Counted from the first letter of the stretch, positions 1 to 9,624 are shown. The stretch is DNA of 64,000 bases from Desulfobulbaceae bacterium (GCA_003508005.1 DNUE01000033.1:23560-87559), one strand, 5' to 3'. Notes: a model not told the origin generated them from the letters alone. A program made the numbers and translations.

Positions 1-33
1 CTCTGCCAGAGCCGCTACAGTTGCGGAGTGTCA
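1..33 (-). promoter_or_regulatory. Sec UGA codon and candidate bacterial SECIS stem-loop of formate dehydrogenase
   Basis: The TGA at 31-33 (minus strand) is followed by a GC-rich segment in which CTGT can pair with GCAG around a loop rich in G and U, at the distance where fdnG and fdhF carry their SECIS. The element is cut by the window edge, so its fold cannot be completed here. Confidence 0.6.
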
Positions 34-636
34 GATACGCGCCTGGTGTTCAACCCACACCAGGCCCCATGACCTCACCAGTTTCTGCGTCAGGTAGCAC
101 TCCTCGTTGTCGCAGGCCGCGCTGCCGATATGGGCGATGCCCTGCGTCTGGTTGAGAACCACCTCCTTCTCGACCTCTACCACGGTACCGTCTGGCTGCG
201 TTTCCTTGACCTTGATTTTGGTGGTCGGCTTGAAGCTCTTGTCCCGGCTGTCTTTCACGAGCCGGGCGATCCTGTCGATTGCCCAGTCCCATTCCACCTC
301 CTTCCACGCCGTCCCGCCGGGCTCACGGTACATCGGCTTCTTGAGCCGCACGTCGTTGTTCACCAACTGCTCAATGGAAGAACCCTTGGAGCAGAGCGTC
401 CCTTCACTGATCGGATGATCAGAATCGCCCTCGCACCGGATGATCTTCCCGTTTTCCGTGTAGACGATGATTCCGCACCCCACGGAACAGTAGGGACAAA
501 TCGTCGTCGTCTGCTTGGCGCCGCTGATCCTGAGGCCTTTGGCATACGCCTTGGCCGGATCGAGGTTAACGCCGAGAGACCCGAGCACCACGGTGGTGCC
601 CGACAGCTTCAAAAAATCTCGCCTTGAGACTCCCAT
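1..636 (-). CDS. Formate dehydrogenase catalytic (alpha) subunit, selenocysteine-containing, 5' part only
   Basis: This is the N-terminal part of a periplasmic FdnG/FdhA-type molybdopterin oxidoreductase, which oxidises formate to CO2. I chose the ATG at 636 because an AAGGGGAGG ribosome site lies just upstream and the protein then begins MGVSRRDFLKLSG, a twin-arginine signal. The 4Fe-4S site follows as CPYCSVGCG plus a later GTLCSKG. The frame meets TGA at 31-33 directly after VEHQARI and continues as HSATVAALAE. FdnG/FdoG proteins have selenocysteine at exactly this point (QARV-U-HG), so the TGA is read as Sec, the residue that binds Mo/W. The gene runs off the left edge, so its cytochrome and ferredoxin partners are not visible. 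A longer start at 696 is possible but has no ribosome site. Confidence 0.93.
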
Positions 637-977
637 AAAACCCTCCCCTTTTTGTTCAGAATTCGCTTTCGTAGCGCTTCTTCCCGACAATTTCATCTTG
701 TCCGGCCCCTTGTGGCCCTACGTTGAACAAGACAAAAAAAAATATTGCTGACGTAAATCGTGCAGCAAAAAAAACCTGGTTGAAGAGAACAGCTGTCCGG
801 CCCCCCTAAAACACAAAACGTTATTGAACCGAAACAGTCCTTTTCTACAAAATTCATTCTAAGCCTTTCAGTTCACTGATTGCAAGCTAAAATGTAATAA
901 AAATACGACAAAATCTCGCAAATTGTACTTAAAGAAAAAAACACGTCTACAACTTCTTGTAATTATTAATTTTTTTT

Positions 978-995
978 TATGCCAATTTTGGCATA
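978..995. promoter_or_regulatory. Perfect 8+8 palindrome, candidate operator
   Basis: TATGCCAA and TTGGCATA form a perfect inverted repeat with a 2-bp TT centre, next to a run of eight T. It lies about 340 bp upstream of the formate dehydrogenase start. The form suits a dimeric regulator; no regulator can be named. Confidence 0.4.
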
Positions 996-1382
996 GCAAG
1001 CCCTAGCGCCCCAGCTTGACCGTTGCGGCAGACGGCAAGGGTGGCCTTACAAAAGAGAGTCATCCTCTTGGCCCGGCACGGCATGCCTCTTCTCGCACCA
1101 TAGTCTTCCGTTCCGAAATAGCTTCAAGCCCCCCCAAGTCACCGGGCGAAAAGTTTATGTAAAAAAAAATAGGATAAAATCTTAAATGTTGTACTCATAG
1201 GTAAAACCGTTCTGCATCAGACTCTCTTTGCGCGTTTTATATATGCCAGCATTGACATATTAAATTGTTCCGGACTTCTGCTGTCCATCGATAAAGTTGG
1301 AAAATAACCGCGACCGCGGCGGGAGGTCATCCTGGCATCAGGGACTGCAATTGCCGCCATGGAGGTCACGGGAGCCAGAGAT

Positions 1383-1415
1383 AACCAAGCCTGGTCAAAA
1401 TGACCCGGCTTGGTT
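1383..1415 (-). terminator. Hairpin downstream of the phosphate transporter gene
   Basis: AACCAAGCC, one mismatch, GGTC, loop AAAAT, GACC, one mismatch, GGCTTGGTT form a long stem 19 bp past the stop codon. No strong U-tract follows on the minus strand, so it may stabilise the 3' end rather than terminate efficiently. Confidence 0.5.
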
Positions 1416-1434
1416 TCGTCCGCTCAGCAGGCAA

Positions 1435-2418
1435 TCAGAACGGCAGGATGTGGTAGAGAACGGTAGCGATCACCATGCAGACCGGAATGGTAAGCACCCA
1501 GGCCAGGACAATATTGCCGACGATCCCCCACTTGAGGGCATGGATTCCCCTGGTGGAGCCCACGCCCATGATCGAGGTGGAAATGATATGGGTAGTGCTG
1601 ACCGGGATACCGAAGTGGGAACAGGTGAGGATAACGGCAGCGGCAGAGGTTTCCGCGGCAAAGCCATGCACCGGCTTGAGCTTGATCATCTTGCTGCCCA
1701 TGGTGCGGATAATCCGCCAGCCGCCGGCCATGGTGCCCAGGCCCATGGTCAGGGCGCAGCCGAGAATGACCCAGTAGGGCACCTCAAAGGTGGGCAGGGC
1801 GTGGTAGCTGACCAGGGCGAGGGTGATGATCCCCATGGTCTTCTGGGCATCGTTGCTGCCGTGGCTCAGTGCCATGACCCCGGCTGAGAACAATTGCATC
1901 TTCTTGAAATACCTGTTCACCGTGTTGGGTCTGGCCCTGGCGCACAACCACATGATCGACACCATGCAGAGAAACCCGATGCCGAAACCAATCAGGGGCG
2001 AGGTGACCATAGGCAGCAGGACCTTGTTCGTCACCCCTTCAAACTGCACCACGTGATAGCCGGCCTTGGCAATGGCCGCGCCCAGCAGGCCGCCGATAAG
2101 GGCATGGGAGGAACTGGAGGGAATGCCGTAATACCAGGTGATCAGGTTCCAGATAATGGCCGAAAGCAGCGCGCAGAGAATGACCCCCTGGGTGACGCCG
2201 CCGGTGGCGACAATGCCCGTGCCGATGGTGCTGGCCACGTGGGTGCCCATGAAGGCGCCGCAAATGTTGAGGGCGCCGGCGTAAATGACAGCAGCCCGGG
2301 CAGTCAGCACCTTGGTCGAGACGACCGTGGCGATGGCGTTGGCTGAATCGTGAAAGCCGTTGATGTATTCAAAGATGAGCGCGGTGACGATGACAAAAAT
2401 GAGCAGGGTCAGGACCAT
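1435..2418 (-). CDS. pit: PiT-family inorganic phosphate transporter
   Basis: This 327-residue membrane protein belongs to the PiT family, which couples phosphate uptake to H+ or Na+. The family signature is near the N-terminus (EYINGFHDSANAIATVVSTKV), and the second half carries the matching inverted repeat motif (MALSHGSNDAQKTMG). About ten hydrophobic segments are visible, and the length fits the short bacterial PiT type. It lies 74 bp after the PhoU-like DUF47 gene on the same strand, an arrangement that usually forms an operon. The ATG at 2418 is preceded by an AGGAAGAG ribosome site. Phosphate is the family's usual substrate; metal-phosphate or sulfate transport cannot be excluded. Confidence 0.93.
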   Translation of the reverse strand: MVLTLLIFVIVTALIFEYINGFHDSANAIATVVSTKVLTARAAVIYAGALNICGAFMGTHVASTIGTGIVATGGVTQGVILCALLSAIIWNLITWYYGIPSSSSHALIGGLLGAAIAKAGYHVVQFEGVTNKVLLPMVTSPLIGFGIGFLCMVSIMWLCARARPNTVNRYFKKMQLFSAGVMALSHGSNDAQKTMGIITLALVSYHALPTFEVPYWVILGCALTMGLGTMAGGWRIIRTMGSKMIKLKPVHGFAAETSAAAVILTCSHFGIPVSTTHIISTSIMGVGSTRGIHALKWGIVGNIVLAWVLTIPVCMVIATVLYHILPF

Positions 2419-2492
2419 TTATTCTCTTCCTTTTTTCCGTGTCGCAATCATGGGCGGGTTCTCCCGCTGACGAAAAAAACGACAGCCGCGGC

Positions 2493-3137
2493 TCAGCGGT
2501 GCTTGAGGACGATGTTGACGATCAGATCGGAAATGACCGAACAGATGTCCAAGGCATTTTCGATGCCTTTGTAGATATCGCGCAGCTTGAGCACATAAAG
2601 GGCGTCGTATTTTCCGGAAAAGATCTCTTCCGTGGCATTAAACAGGATCTCGTCGCCGCGATTCTCGATGTCCTTGATCCGGGAACTGCAGGCGGTTATG
2701 TCTCTGAGCCGGGCATTGTTCTTCAGCATGGAGATGAGCGCCCGCAGCTCTTCCGCAGATTTGATCAGGATCTCCGCCTGCTGTTTGACGATCTCGTTAT
2801 AGGAGTCGATCTTGTAGATACGCAGGTTGACACAGGCCTTGAGAATGACCTTGGTGCTCTTATAGAGGTAGGTGGAGATCAACTGGATATCGTCCCGGTC
2901 GATTGGGGTGATGAACGTGGCGTTGAGCAGCGCCAGACTGCCCTCCAGGGCTTCCACCGCCCGCCTCTTGTAGGTCTTGGCATGAATGAGATACTCCTCC
3001 CGCTGCCGCAGATCGGAATGGACGATCTGATAAAACAGCTGGGACGACAATTCGCACACCTCAGCGCCATCCTCAAAATATTTATAAAATTTGTTCTCCG
3101 GCGGAGGCAGTATCTTAGCGAGAAAACCAAGTCTCAT
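2493..3137 (-). CDS. DUF47 / PhoU-like phosphate transport accessory protein
   Basis: This 214-residue, mostly alpha-helical cytoplasmic protein matches the TIGR00153/DUF47 family, distant relatives of PhoU. Conserved features include the N-terminal LP-PENKFYKYFEDGAE stretch and later acidic helices around RIKDIENRGDEI. These proteins are typically encoded next to PiT transporters and are thought to modulate their activity. It is the first gene of a two-gene unit with pit. The start is supported by a GGAG-containing ribosome site about 10 bases upstream. Confidence 0.88.
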   Translation of the reverse strand: MRLGFLAKILPPPENKFYKYFEDGAEVCELSSQLFYQIVHSDLRQREEYLIHAKTYKRRAVEALEGSLALLNATFITPIDRDDIQLISTYLYKSTKVILKACVNLRIYKIDSYNEIVKQQAEILIKSAEELRALISMLKNNARLRDITACSSRIKDIENRGDEILFNATEEIFSGKYDALYVLKLRDIYKGIENALDICSVISDLIVNIVLKHR

Positions 3138-3466
3138 AATCGTTGAACTCCTCTCAGAATTGTCTGAAGCGCAAAAAGAGCGATGCAGACGCCGTCAATA
3201 CCCATATTCCCAATTAATAAAGGGAAACAGTGGCGGATGGCCAGCGTTTTCACTTATTGCGGACCAGATCATCAGGCAAAGCAATCGATGCGCCCATGTC
3301 TTCTTCAGACCTTCTATATATCCATTTTGCCGGAAAAAACACAAGCATATTCCCTCAGACCGATGAGTTTTCCCTCCCAACACCCCCTCCCTGAAATTTT
3401 CGTTTCCCTTTGCCCCGGTCCCTGGTATTTTTTCCAGGTTATCAATCCTGTCCACCAGGTCCAGCA
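3138..3466. other. Divergent intergenic region between the DUF47 gene and the yhaO-like gene
   Basis: These 329 bp separate divergent genes and should hold both promoters. A short hairpin, CCTGG/CCAGG around a T-rich loop, is at 3421-3438, about 30 bp before the plus-strand start. No Pho box or convincing sigma70 pair was found, and small frames here look random. Confidence 0.45.
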
Positions 3467-4720
3467 ATGCGTTTTATCCACGCCGCCGACATCCATCTTG
3501 ACAGCCCCCTGCAAGGGCTTGAGGCCCATGAAGGCGCTCCTGTCGAAGAAATTCGCGAAGCGACCAGGCGAGCCTTTACCAATCTGATAGACCTGGCTCT
3601 AGAAGAAAAGGTTGATTTTGTCCTGATTGCCGGGGACCTCTATGACGGGGACTGGAAGGATTACAACACCGGTCTCTTCTTCGTCGGCCGCATTGGCCGG
3701 CTGGCCAGGGCCGGAATCCAAACCTTCATTGTTGCCGGCAACCACGATGCCGCAAGCCAGATCACCAGGGCCATGCCCCTGCCAGCAAATGTAACCCTCC
3801 TGTCCGCAAAAAAACCGCAGTCCATAACACTTGCCCGGCTGGGCGTGATCATCCACGGCCAGAGCTATGCCGCACGCGCGGTCAACGAAAATCTGGCCGC
3901 ATACTACCCGCAAGGTGATCCCAACTATTTCAATATCGGTCTTCTCCACACCTCCCTGACCGGCCGGGTGGGACACGAGAACTACGCCCCCTGCACCCTG
4001 GCTGACCTCAAATCCAAGGGCTACGATTACTGGGCACTGGGACATGTCCACCAGCGGGAAATCGTTGCTGAAGACCCCTGGATTGTCTATCCGGGCAATA
4101 TCCAGGGAAGGCATATCAGGGAAAGCGGGTCTAAGGGTGCCACCCTGGTGACGGTTGAGGAGGGCCGTGTCGTGGAAGTTGAAGAGCGTGAACTGGACGT
4201 ATTGCGCTGGGTGGTCTGCCCGGTGGAGCTGTCCGAATGCGAAACCAGGGAAGCGGTCTATGGGAGGGTTAGCGCTGCCCTGGAAAAGGCGCAAAGTCAG
4301 GCAGAGGGGAGGATCCTGGCCTTGCGCCTGCAACTGCAGGGGAACTGCCCCCTGCATGGGGACCTGCATGCTCGTTCCGTTCTTTGGACGGAAGAGTTCC
4401 GAGGCATTGCCACCGGCCTGGGGGATATATGGCTGGAGCGGGTGCAATTGGCTACCATGCGCAGGACCCTGCTGAACGAGGTTGCCGGCAAAGATACTCC
4501 GCTGGCCGACCTGCTGCAGGCAGTGGCTGAACTGGAATTCGCCGGCGCTTCGCTCACAACCTTGGTGCCGGACCTTGCGAGCCTGAAAACAAAGCTGCCG
4601 CCTGAGTTGCTGGCGGAAGGGTCCGTGCTGGAGGGTTCGCCAGAATGTTTGCCTGAGCTGCGGGAAGAGGTCAAGGAGCTGCTGATCGCCAAATTGATCC
4701 AGCACGGGGGAGAGGCATGA
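3467..4720 (+). CDS. YhaO-type DNA repair exonuclease (SbcD/Mre11-like metallophosphoesterase)
   Basis: The 417-residue protein begins MRFIHAADIHLDSPL and carries the calcineurin-like phosphoesterase motifs in order: D-x-H (AADIHLDSPL), GDLYDGD, GNHDAA and GHVHQRE. These are the Mn2+ ligands of Mre11/SbcD nucleases. The ATG at 3467 was chosen over the upstream start at 3410 because the motif normally sits at the extreme N-terminus. The next gene overlaps by 4 bp (ATGA) and encodes the SMC-like ATPase partner, so the two probably form an SbcCD-like complex that processes DNA ends. The C-terminal half is the less conserved capping region seen in YhaO proteins. Confidence 0.9.
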   Translation: MRFIHAADIHLDSPLQGLEAHEGAPVEEIREATRRAFTNLIDLALEEKVDFVLIAGDLYDGDWKDYNTGLFFVGRIGRLARAGIQTFIVAGNHDAASQITRAMPLPANVTLLSAKKPQSITLARLGVIIHGQSYAARAVNENLAAYYPQGDPNYFNIGLLHTSLTGRVGHENYAPCTLADLKSKGYDYWALGHVHQREIVAEDPWIVYPGNIQGRHIRESGSKGATLVTVEEGRVVEVEERELDVLRWVVCPVELSECETREAVYGRVSAALEKAQSQAEGRILALRLQLQGNCPLHGDLHARSVLWTEEFRGIATGLGDIWLERVQLATMRRTLLNEVAGKDTPLADLLQAVAELEFAGASLTTLVPDLASLKTKLPPELLAEGSVLEGSPECLPELREEVKELLIAKLIQHGGEA

Positions 4721-7700
4721 GGCTCAAGCGCCTCGATTTGAAGGCCTTTGGCCCCTTTACTGACCGGACGCTGGAGTTTGACTCCCCAGGGCCCGCCCTC
4801 CATATTGTCTTTGGCCCCAACGAGGCAGGAAAAAGTACCTCGCTCCGGGCACTGAAGACTCTTCTTTACGGTTTTCCCGAGCGCACCTCTGATAATTTCC
4901 TGCATGCCAATGACCAGCTCCTGGTCGGCGGCTGCCTGCAGGCAATGGATGGCCGGGAACTTTCCTTTTTCCGCCGCAAGAAGAGAAAGGCGGATCTGCT
5001 TGACCTTGCCGGCAACCCCCTGGACCCGGCCCTGCTCGCCACCTTTTTGCATGGCATTGAACCAGCTCTCTTTGCCTCGCTGTATGGCATCGACCATAGT
5101 ACTCTGGTGGAAGGCGGCGAGGATATCCTGGCCCAAAAAGGCGAGGTGGGCCAGGCCCTTTTTGCTGCCGGAGCCGGGATCTCTTCCCTCAAGAAAATCC
5201 TGAATTCCCTTGATGCGGAGGCAGACGAACTGTTTAAGCCCCGGGGGACGAAACAGCAGATCAATGCGGCCATTTCCGACTTTGTCTCGCTGAAAAAGAC
5301 GGTCAGGGAGGCCAGTCTCCTGCCCGGCACATGGAAAGAGCACCAGAAGCGCCTGCAGGAAGCAGAGGCGGAACAGGCCAGGCTTGAAGAAGAGAGCAGG
5401 CGCAAGGGTGCCGAAGTGCAGCGCCTTGACCGGCTGCGCAGGGCCATCCCTGAATTGGCAGAGCTTCACAGTCTGCAAAAGCAGCTGCGTGAGTTAGGGG
5501 ATGTTGCGCTATTGCCGCCTGAATTTTCCATGCAACTCCGCCAGGTGGAGCAGGACATCCGCGCGAGCCGACTGCAGCTCGAAAAAGACCGGGACCGGCT
5601 GCACAAACTTCGGGCCAGCAGGGATGTTATCTCTCCGAACCAGGCGCTTCTCGACCAGGCCGAAACAATTGAGGATCTGCACCAGCGGCTCGGTGCCTAC
5701 CGCAAGGGACAGCAGGACCGGAACAGACTCGATGGCATGCGGATCACCCATCGCAAGGATGCCGGCTCCCTTGTCAGAACGATCCGTACCGACTTGACCC
5801 TGGAAGATATTGAGTCCTTGCGGCCGCTTCTCGGCAGAAAAAGAACCATTCAGGGCCTGAGTTCCCGGCATGAAGTTCTAGCACGAGAGGTGCAGCAGGC
5901 TGTCCGGCAAAAAGATGAGGCGGACAAGGAACTCGGAGAAATTGACCGGACCCTGGCCAGCCTGCCTGCCGCAAAGAATAGTGACGGACTGGCCAAGGCA
6001 TTGAAACTGGCTCGGCTTCCGGGTGATATTGACGGACAGATCCATGAGATTTCCCGTGAGATTGAAGCAGGAAACAAGGCCGCTCTGGCAGAGCTGAAGA
6101 GGTTGGGGCTATGGGCCGGGGAGCTTGCGCAATTGCTCAACCTGACGCTGCCGCTGCCGGAAACTGTTCGCCGTTTTGACGCGGATTTCAGCGAACTTGA
6201 CCGCCAACGGCAACAGCTTCGGAAGGATCGTGCCCAGGCGGAAATGGAGTTGCAGGCCGCCAGGACCGATGCCAGGGAAGTGGCGTACGGGGGGGAGGTT
6301 CCCAATGAGCTCGATTTGAAGGCATCGCGGCAGAAGCGCCAGCAAGGCTGGCAGCTCCTGCGCCGGCAGTGGATCGCGGGCGAGGACATCTCGAAAGAAG
6401 CTGTGGAATATTCGCCGGGCCAGCCAGTGCATGATGCCTATGAAAGACACGTCGGCCTGGCAGATCATCTCGCCGACCGGTTGCGGAGGGAAGCGGAGCG
6501 GGTGACCAGGTCGGCTTCGCTACGGGCCAGGATCGAAAACCTCGAGGAGACGGTCTTGGAGATCGACCGGCAGGAGCGGAAGATATCCGAGCGCGGCGAA
6601 AGCCTTGCTACCGCTTGGCAGGCTGAATGGAAATCCTTAGCCATCACGCCCCTTTCTCCCCGGGAAATGCTCGCCTGGCTGACAGCTTTTGACACGCTGC
6701 GATTCAAAGCGGCGGAAACCTCGAACAGGCAGGCTGAGGTTGCCGAAAAGCTCAAAATACGGGAAGGTCACCGCAACGCTCTGCTTGCGGAGCTCAAAGC
6801 TCTTGCTGAAAACGCGGCGTTCTCCGGCAGCGAGCTCGCGCCTGTTCTGGTCTTTGCCGAGTCGGTTGCGGAGGATATTGCCCGGCACAAGGCTGACCTC
6901 GAAAAAATCCTCGACAAACAGGCGCGGGTCCGGAACACCTTGACCTCGGTTCGCAAGGAGCTGAAAGAAGCAGAAGCAGCCACCGAGGAATGGCGGACAA
7001 TGTGGAACAAGGCCCTGGCCGGCCTCGGGCTGAAGGAGCAGGTCTTGCCCGCCGAGGCCGTTGATCTCCTCGAAATCCTGAGCAGCTGTTTTGATAAGCT
7101 CGAAAAGGCAAAGGACCTGCAAAGCCGCATTGACGGCATCGCCCGTGATGCGGAGACGTTTCGCGGCGATGTGCAAACCCTGGTGGCGCTGGCCGCTCCC
7201 GATTTACAGGAGCTTCCTCCCGAGCAAGCTGCCCTGCAGCTGCATATCAGGCTTGGTCAGGCTCGGCAGGACCATGAGCTGCTGCAGAAAAATCAAGAGG
7301 AGACAGCGGCGCTGACCGTCGAGAGAGAAAATGAGGAAAAAACGCTGCACAGTCTGGAAGGCAGGATGGCAGAGCTGCTGATGACTGCCGGGTGCAGCCA
7401 GGCCGCGGATCTTGCCGAAGCAATCAGCAAATCCGCCGCGCATCAGCGTCTGCAGGAGTTGACCTCCGCTGCCGAAATATCCCTGGCCAAGGTGAGCGAG
7501 GGCGTCCCCCTTGAGGAAATAACCCGCCAGGCCAGCGCAGTGAACGTCGATGATCTGCCTGGACAGATTACAGCTCTCAAGCGGCAGATCGAGGAAGAAA
7601 TCTATCCCAGGATCAAAGATATTTCGAAGGTCATTGGTGAAGAAAACAGGGAATTGCAGCACATGGACGGCCGGGGGAAAGCGGCTGCGGCTGCTGAGAA

Positions 7701-8220
7701 GATGGCGCAGGTTGCCGCCAGGATCCGCCGCCTTGTTGACCATTATACCAGGATCAAGCTGGCCGCCAAGGTGCTGCGGGATGAGATTGAACGATATCGC
7801 GAGGAGCACCAGGAGCCGGTGCTGCGGATTGCCTCCAGAATTTTTTCCGAGCTGACCCTCGGCTCCTTCACAGGCCTGCGGACCGATGTGGACGACAACA
7901 ACCACCCCATCCTTGTCGGGGTGCGACCGGATGATTCCCGCCTGACCGTTGCGTCAATGAGCTCAGGCACCCGGGACCAGCTGTTCCTTGCCCTGCGCCT
8001 GGCCACCCTGGAATGGCGCCTGGAAGGCAGCGAACCTCTGCCCTTTATTGTGGATGATATCCTCGTCAACTTTGACGACGACCGGTCACGGGCCACCCTC
8101 AAGGCCCTTGCCGGCCTCGGTGCGAGGAACCAGGTTATCCTCTTTACCCACCACCGCCGGATCGTTGACGAAGCCGCACAATTATCCGGCATGCTGGCAG
8201 TATACGTCCATGCACTGTAA
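4717..8220 (+). CDS. YhaN-type SMC/Rad50-like AAA ATPase
   Basis: The 1167-residue protein has a Walker A motif GPNEAGKST at residues 33-41, very long coiled-coil regions (about 180-1000) rich in Glu, Leu, Arg and Gln, and a C-terminal ABC half. That half has a signature-like MSSGTRDQLFLALRLA near residue 1080 and Walker B LPFIVDDILVNFDDDR from about 1107. This is the YhaN branch of SbcC/Rad50 proteins, partner of the upstream YhaO nuclease. Translation is coupled by the ATGA overlap. No zinc-hook CxxC is evident in the coiled-coil middle, in contrast with Rad50/SbcC. Confidence 0.9.
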   Translation: MRLKRLDLKAFGPFTDRTLEFDSPGPALHIVFGPNEAGKSTSLRALKTLLYGFPERTSDNFLHANDQLLVGGCLQAMDGRELSFFRRKKRKADLLDLAGNPLDPALLATFLHGIEPALFASLYGIDHSTLVEGGEDILAQKGEVGQALFAAGAGISSLKKILNSLDAEADELFKPRGTKQQINAAISDFVSLKKTVREASLLPGTWKEHQKRLQEAEAEQARLEEESRRKGAEVQRLDRLRRAIPELAELHSLQKQLRELGDVALLPPEFSMQLRQVEQDIRASRLQLEKDRDRLHKLRASRDVISPNQALLDQAETIEDLHQRLGAYRKGQQDRNRLDGMRITHRKDAGSLVRTIRTDLTLEDIESLRPLLGRKRTIQGLSSRHEVLAREVQQAVRQKDEADKELGEIDRTLASLPAAKNSDGLAKALKLARLPGDIDGQIHEISREIEAGNKAALAELKRLGLWAGELAQLLNLTLPLPETVRRFDADFSELDRQRQQLRKDRAQAEMELQAARTDAREVAYGGEVPNELDLKASRQKRQQGWQLLRRQWIAGEDISKEAVEYSPGQPVHDAYERHVGLADHLADRLRREAERVTRSASLRARIENLEETVLEIDRQERKISERGESLATAWQAEWKSLAITPLSPREMLAWLTAFDTLRFKAAETSNRQAEVAEKLKIREGHRNALLAELKALAENAAFSGSELAPVLVFAESVAEDIARHKADLEKILDKQARVRNTLTSVRKELKEAEAATEEWRTMWNKALAGLGLKEQVLPAEAVDLLEILSSCFDKLEKAKDLQSRIDGIARDAETFRGDVQTLVALAAPDLQELPPEQAALQLHIRLGQARQDHELLQKNQEETAALTVERENEEKTLHSLEGRMAELLMTAGCSQAADLAEAISKSAAHQRLQELTSAAEISLAKVSEGVPLEEITRQASAVNVDDLPGQITALKRQIEEEIYPRIKDISKVIGEENRELQHMDGRGKAAAAAEKMAQVAARIRRLVDHYTRIKLAAKVLRDEIERYREEHQEPVLRIASRIFSELTLGSFTGLRTDVDDNNHPILVGVRPDDSRLTVASMSSGTRDQLFLALRLATLEWRLEGSEPLPFIVDDILVNFDDDRSRATLKALAGLGARNQVILFTHHRRIVDEAAQLSGMLAVYVHAL

Positions 8221-8255
8221 GCAGGTATCGAGCAACAGGTCGCAGCGGCGAGAGG

Positions 8256-9521
8256 TTACCTTCTAATTCGTTTTCTGATGAGACAAAGCTGTTCGGGTTC
8301 CGGCACCGGCGGGTCTGTGGTCAACCGGACGGTCTGCCCGGGGTTTGCACGGTATATCGGCGCGCCGTCGGCCATGGCCATGCCGGTCACAGTGCAGCCG
8401 ACCGTGACGAACCCGCAACCCATATATTCGATCAAATCGCCAATCTCCAGGACATTGCGAGTTTCGATGACCAGCGGGTCGGCCTGAGAGACAATGCCGA
8501 CCGGCGCCCACTCCTGCTCCAGGCGCGTCCGGTCAAAAAGCATGCCGACGCCAGCCGGGGGTCCGGCAAAAAAATTCTCCGTCTGTCCCCTGGTTCCGAA
8601 CTTCAAAATCTCATCTGCATAGTATTCAGGGAGGGTAAGGCCCGCGACGCTTGCGCCCGTTCCAAGCCGCTCCCCTATCCAGTCCAGGGCCGCCCGGTAG
8701 ACCCGCACCACCCCCCCGACATAGCCCACCGACTTCATCCGCCCCTCGATCTTCAGGGAGTCGACCCCGGCGGCCACCAGCTCCGGCAGCCTGTTCAGCA
8801 GACACAGATCCCGGGAGTTGAAGATATAGGTTCCCCGCTCGTCCTCCTCCACCGGGAAATACTGGCCCGGTCGCTTCTCCTCGACCAGGCGGTAGGCATA
8901 ACGGCATGGTTGCGCGCAATCGCCCCGGTTGGCGTCGCGGCCGGTGAAATAGGTGCTCAGCAGGCAGCGGCCCGAATAGGAGATGCACAGGGCCCCGTGG
9001 ACAAAGACCTCCAAGGCGCAATCGGTGGCCGCCCGGATCTGCCCGATCTCCGCCAGCCCAAGCTCCCGTGCCAGGTTGAGGCGGCTCACTCCCTGCGCCG
9101 CCCAAAACCTGGCGCTGGCCGTGTTGGTGACGTTGGCCTGGGTGGAAAGATGCAGAGGCATCTCCGGCAATGTTTCCCGTGCAACATTCAAAACTCCCGG
9201 GTCGGCAATGATCAGCGCATCCGCCTCCGCCGCCCGCACCTGCTGAAGATAGGCCGCCAGCCCTTGCAGGTCGGAATTGCGGGCATAGATATTCACCGTC
9301 ACATAAACCCTGACGCCGCGTGCATGGGCATAGGCGACCGCCCGCCGAAGCTCGTCCTCGGCGAAGTTGCCTGCCCCGGCCCGGAGGCCGAACTGCTTGC
9401 CCGCCAGGTACACGGCATCGGCTCCGTAGTGGATGGCGGTCCGCAGCTTGGCAAAGTCGCCTGCCGGGGCCAGGAGTTCAGGTATTCTCTTATATTGCCG
9501 GGCCAGAGGATGCTGTGTCAT
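8256..9521 (-). CDS. U32 family peptidase-like protein (YegQ/TrhP-like)
   Basis: This 421-residue protein starts with the family hallmark ELLAPAGDFAKLRTAIHYGADAVYLAG. It holds a cysteine cluster, CISYSGRCLLS...RGDCAQPCRY, from about residue 180, and the SLKIEGRMKS segment. In other bacteria YegQ/TrhP is needed for hydroxylation of uridine 34 in tRNA, and related members act in ubiquinone hydroxylation; proteolysis by this branch is doubtful. The four cysteines probably bind an Fe-S cluster. It is convergent with yhaN (35 bp gap) and divergent from ypfJ. Confidence 0.85.
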   Translation of the reverse strand: MTQHPLARQYKRIPELLAPAGDFAKLRTAIHYGADAVYLAGKQFGLRAGAGNFAEDELRRAVAYAHARGVRVYVTVNIYARNSDLQGLAAYLQQVRAAEADALIIADPGVLNVARETLPEMPLHLSTQANVTNTASARFWAAQGVSRLNLARELGLAEIGQIRAATDCALEVFVHGALCISYSGRCLLSTYFTGRDANRGDCAQPCRYAYRLVEEKRPGQYFPVEEDERGTYIFNSRDLCLLNRLPELVAAGVDSLKIEGRMKSVGYVGGVVRVYRAALDWIGERLGTGASVAGLTLPEYYADEILKFGTRGQTENFFAGPPAGVGMLFDRTRLEQEWAPVGIVSQADPLVIETRNVLEIGDLIEYMGCGFVTVGCTVTGMAMADGAPIYRANPGQTVRLTTDPPVPEPEQLCLIRKRIRR

Positions 9522-9624
9522 AGGTACTTCTCTATACCTGCAATGCTCCTCCCTGTAAAGTTAACTCCCCTGCCAGGTCCGATAACCTATCTCGACCGAA
9601 CCGATTTCCCGGATAATAATTTCT

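Larger units (their letters stand above)
637..1434. other. AT-rich intergenic region upstream of formate dehydrogenase
   Basis: About 800 bp without a convincing gene separates the 3' end of the phosphate transporter from the formate dehydrogenase start. It is much richer in A/T than its flanks, with several A and T tracts. It holds the perfect palindrome at 978-995 and the hairpin at 1383-1415. The formate dehydrogenase promoter must lie here, but I found no clear sigma70 or sigma54 match. Confidence 0.6.

Noticed and set aside
4297..5478. A 393-codon minus-strand frame opposite the YhaO/YhaN junction
   Set aside because: Antisense to two well-supported genes and without family motifs.
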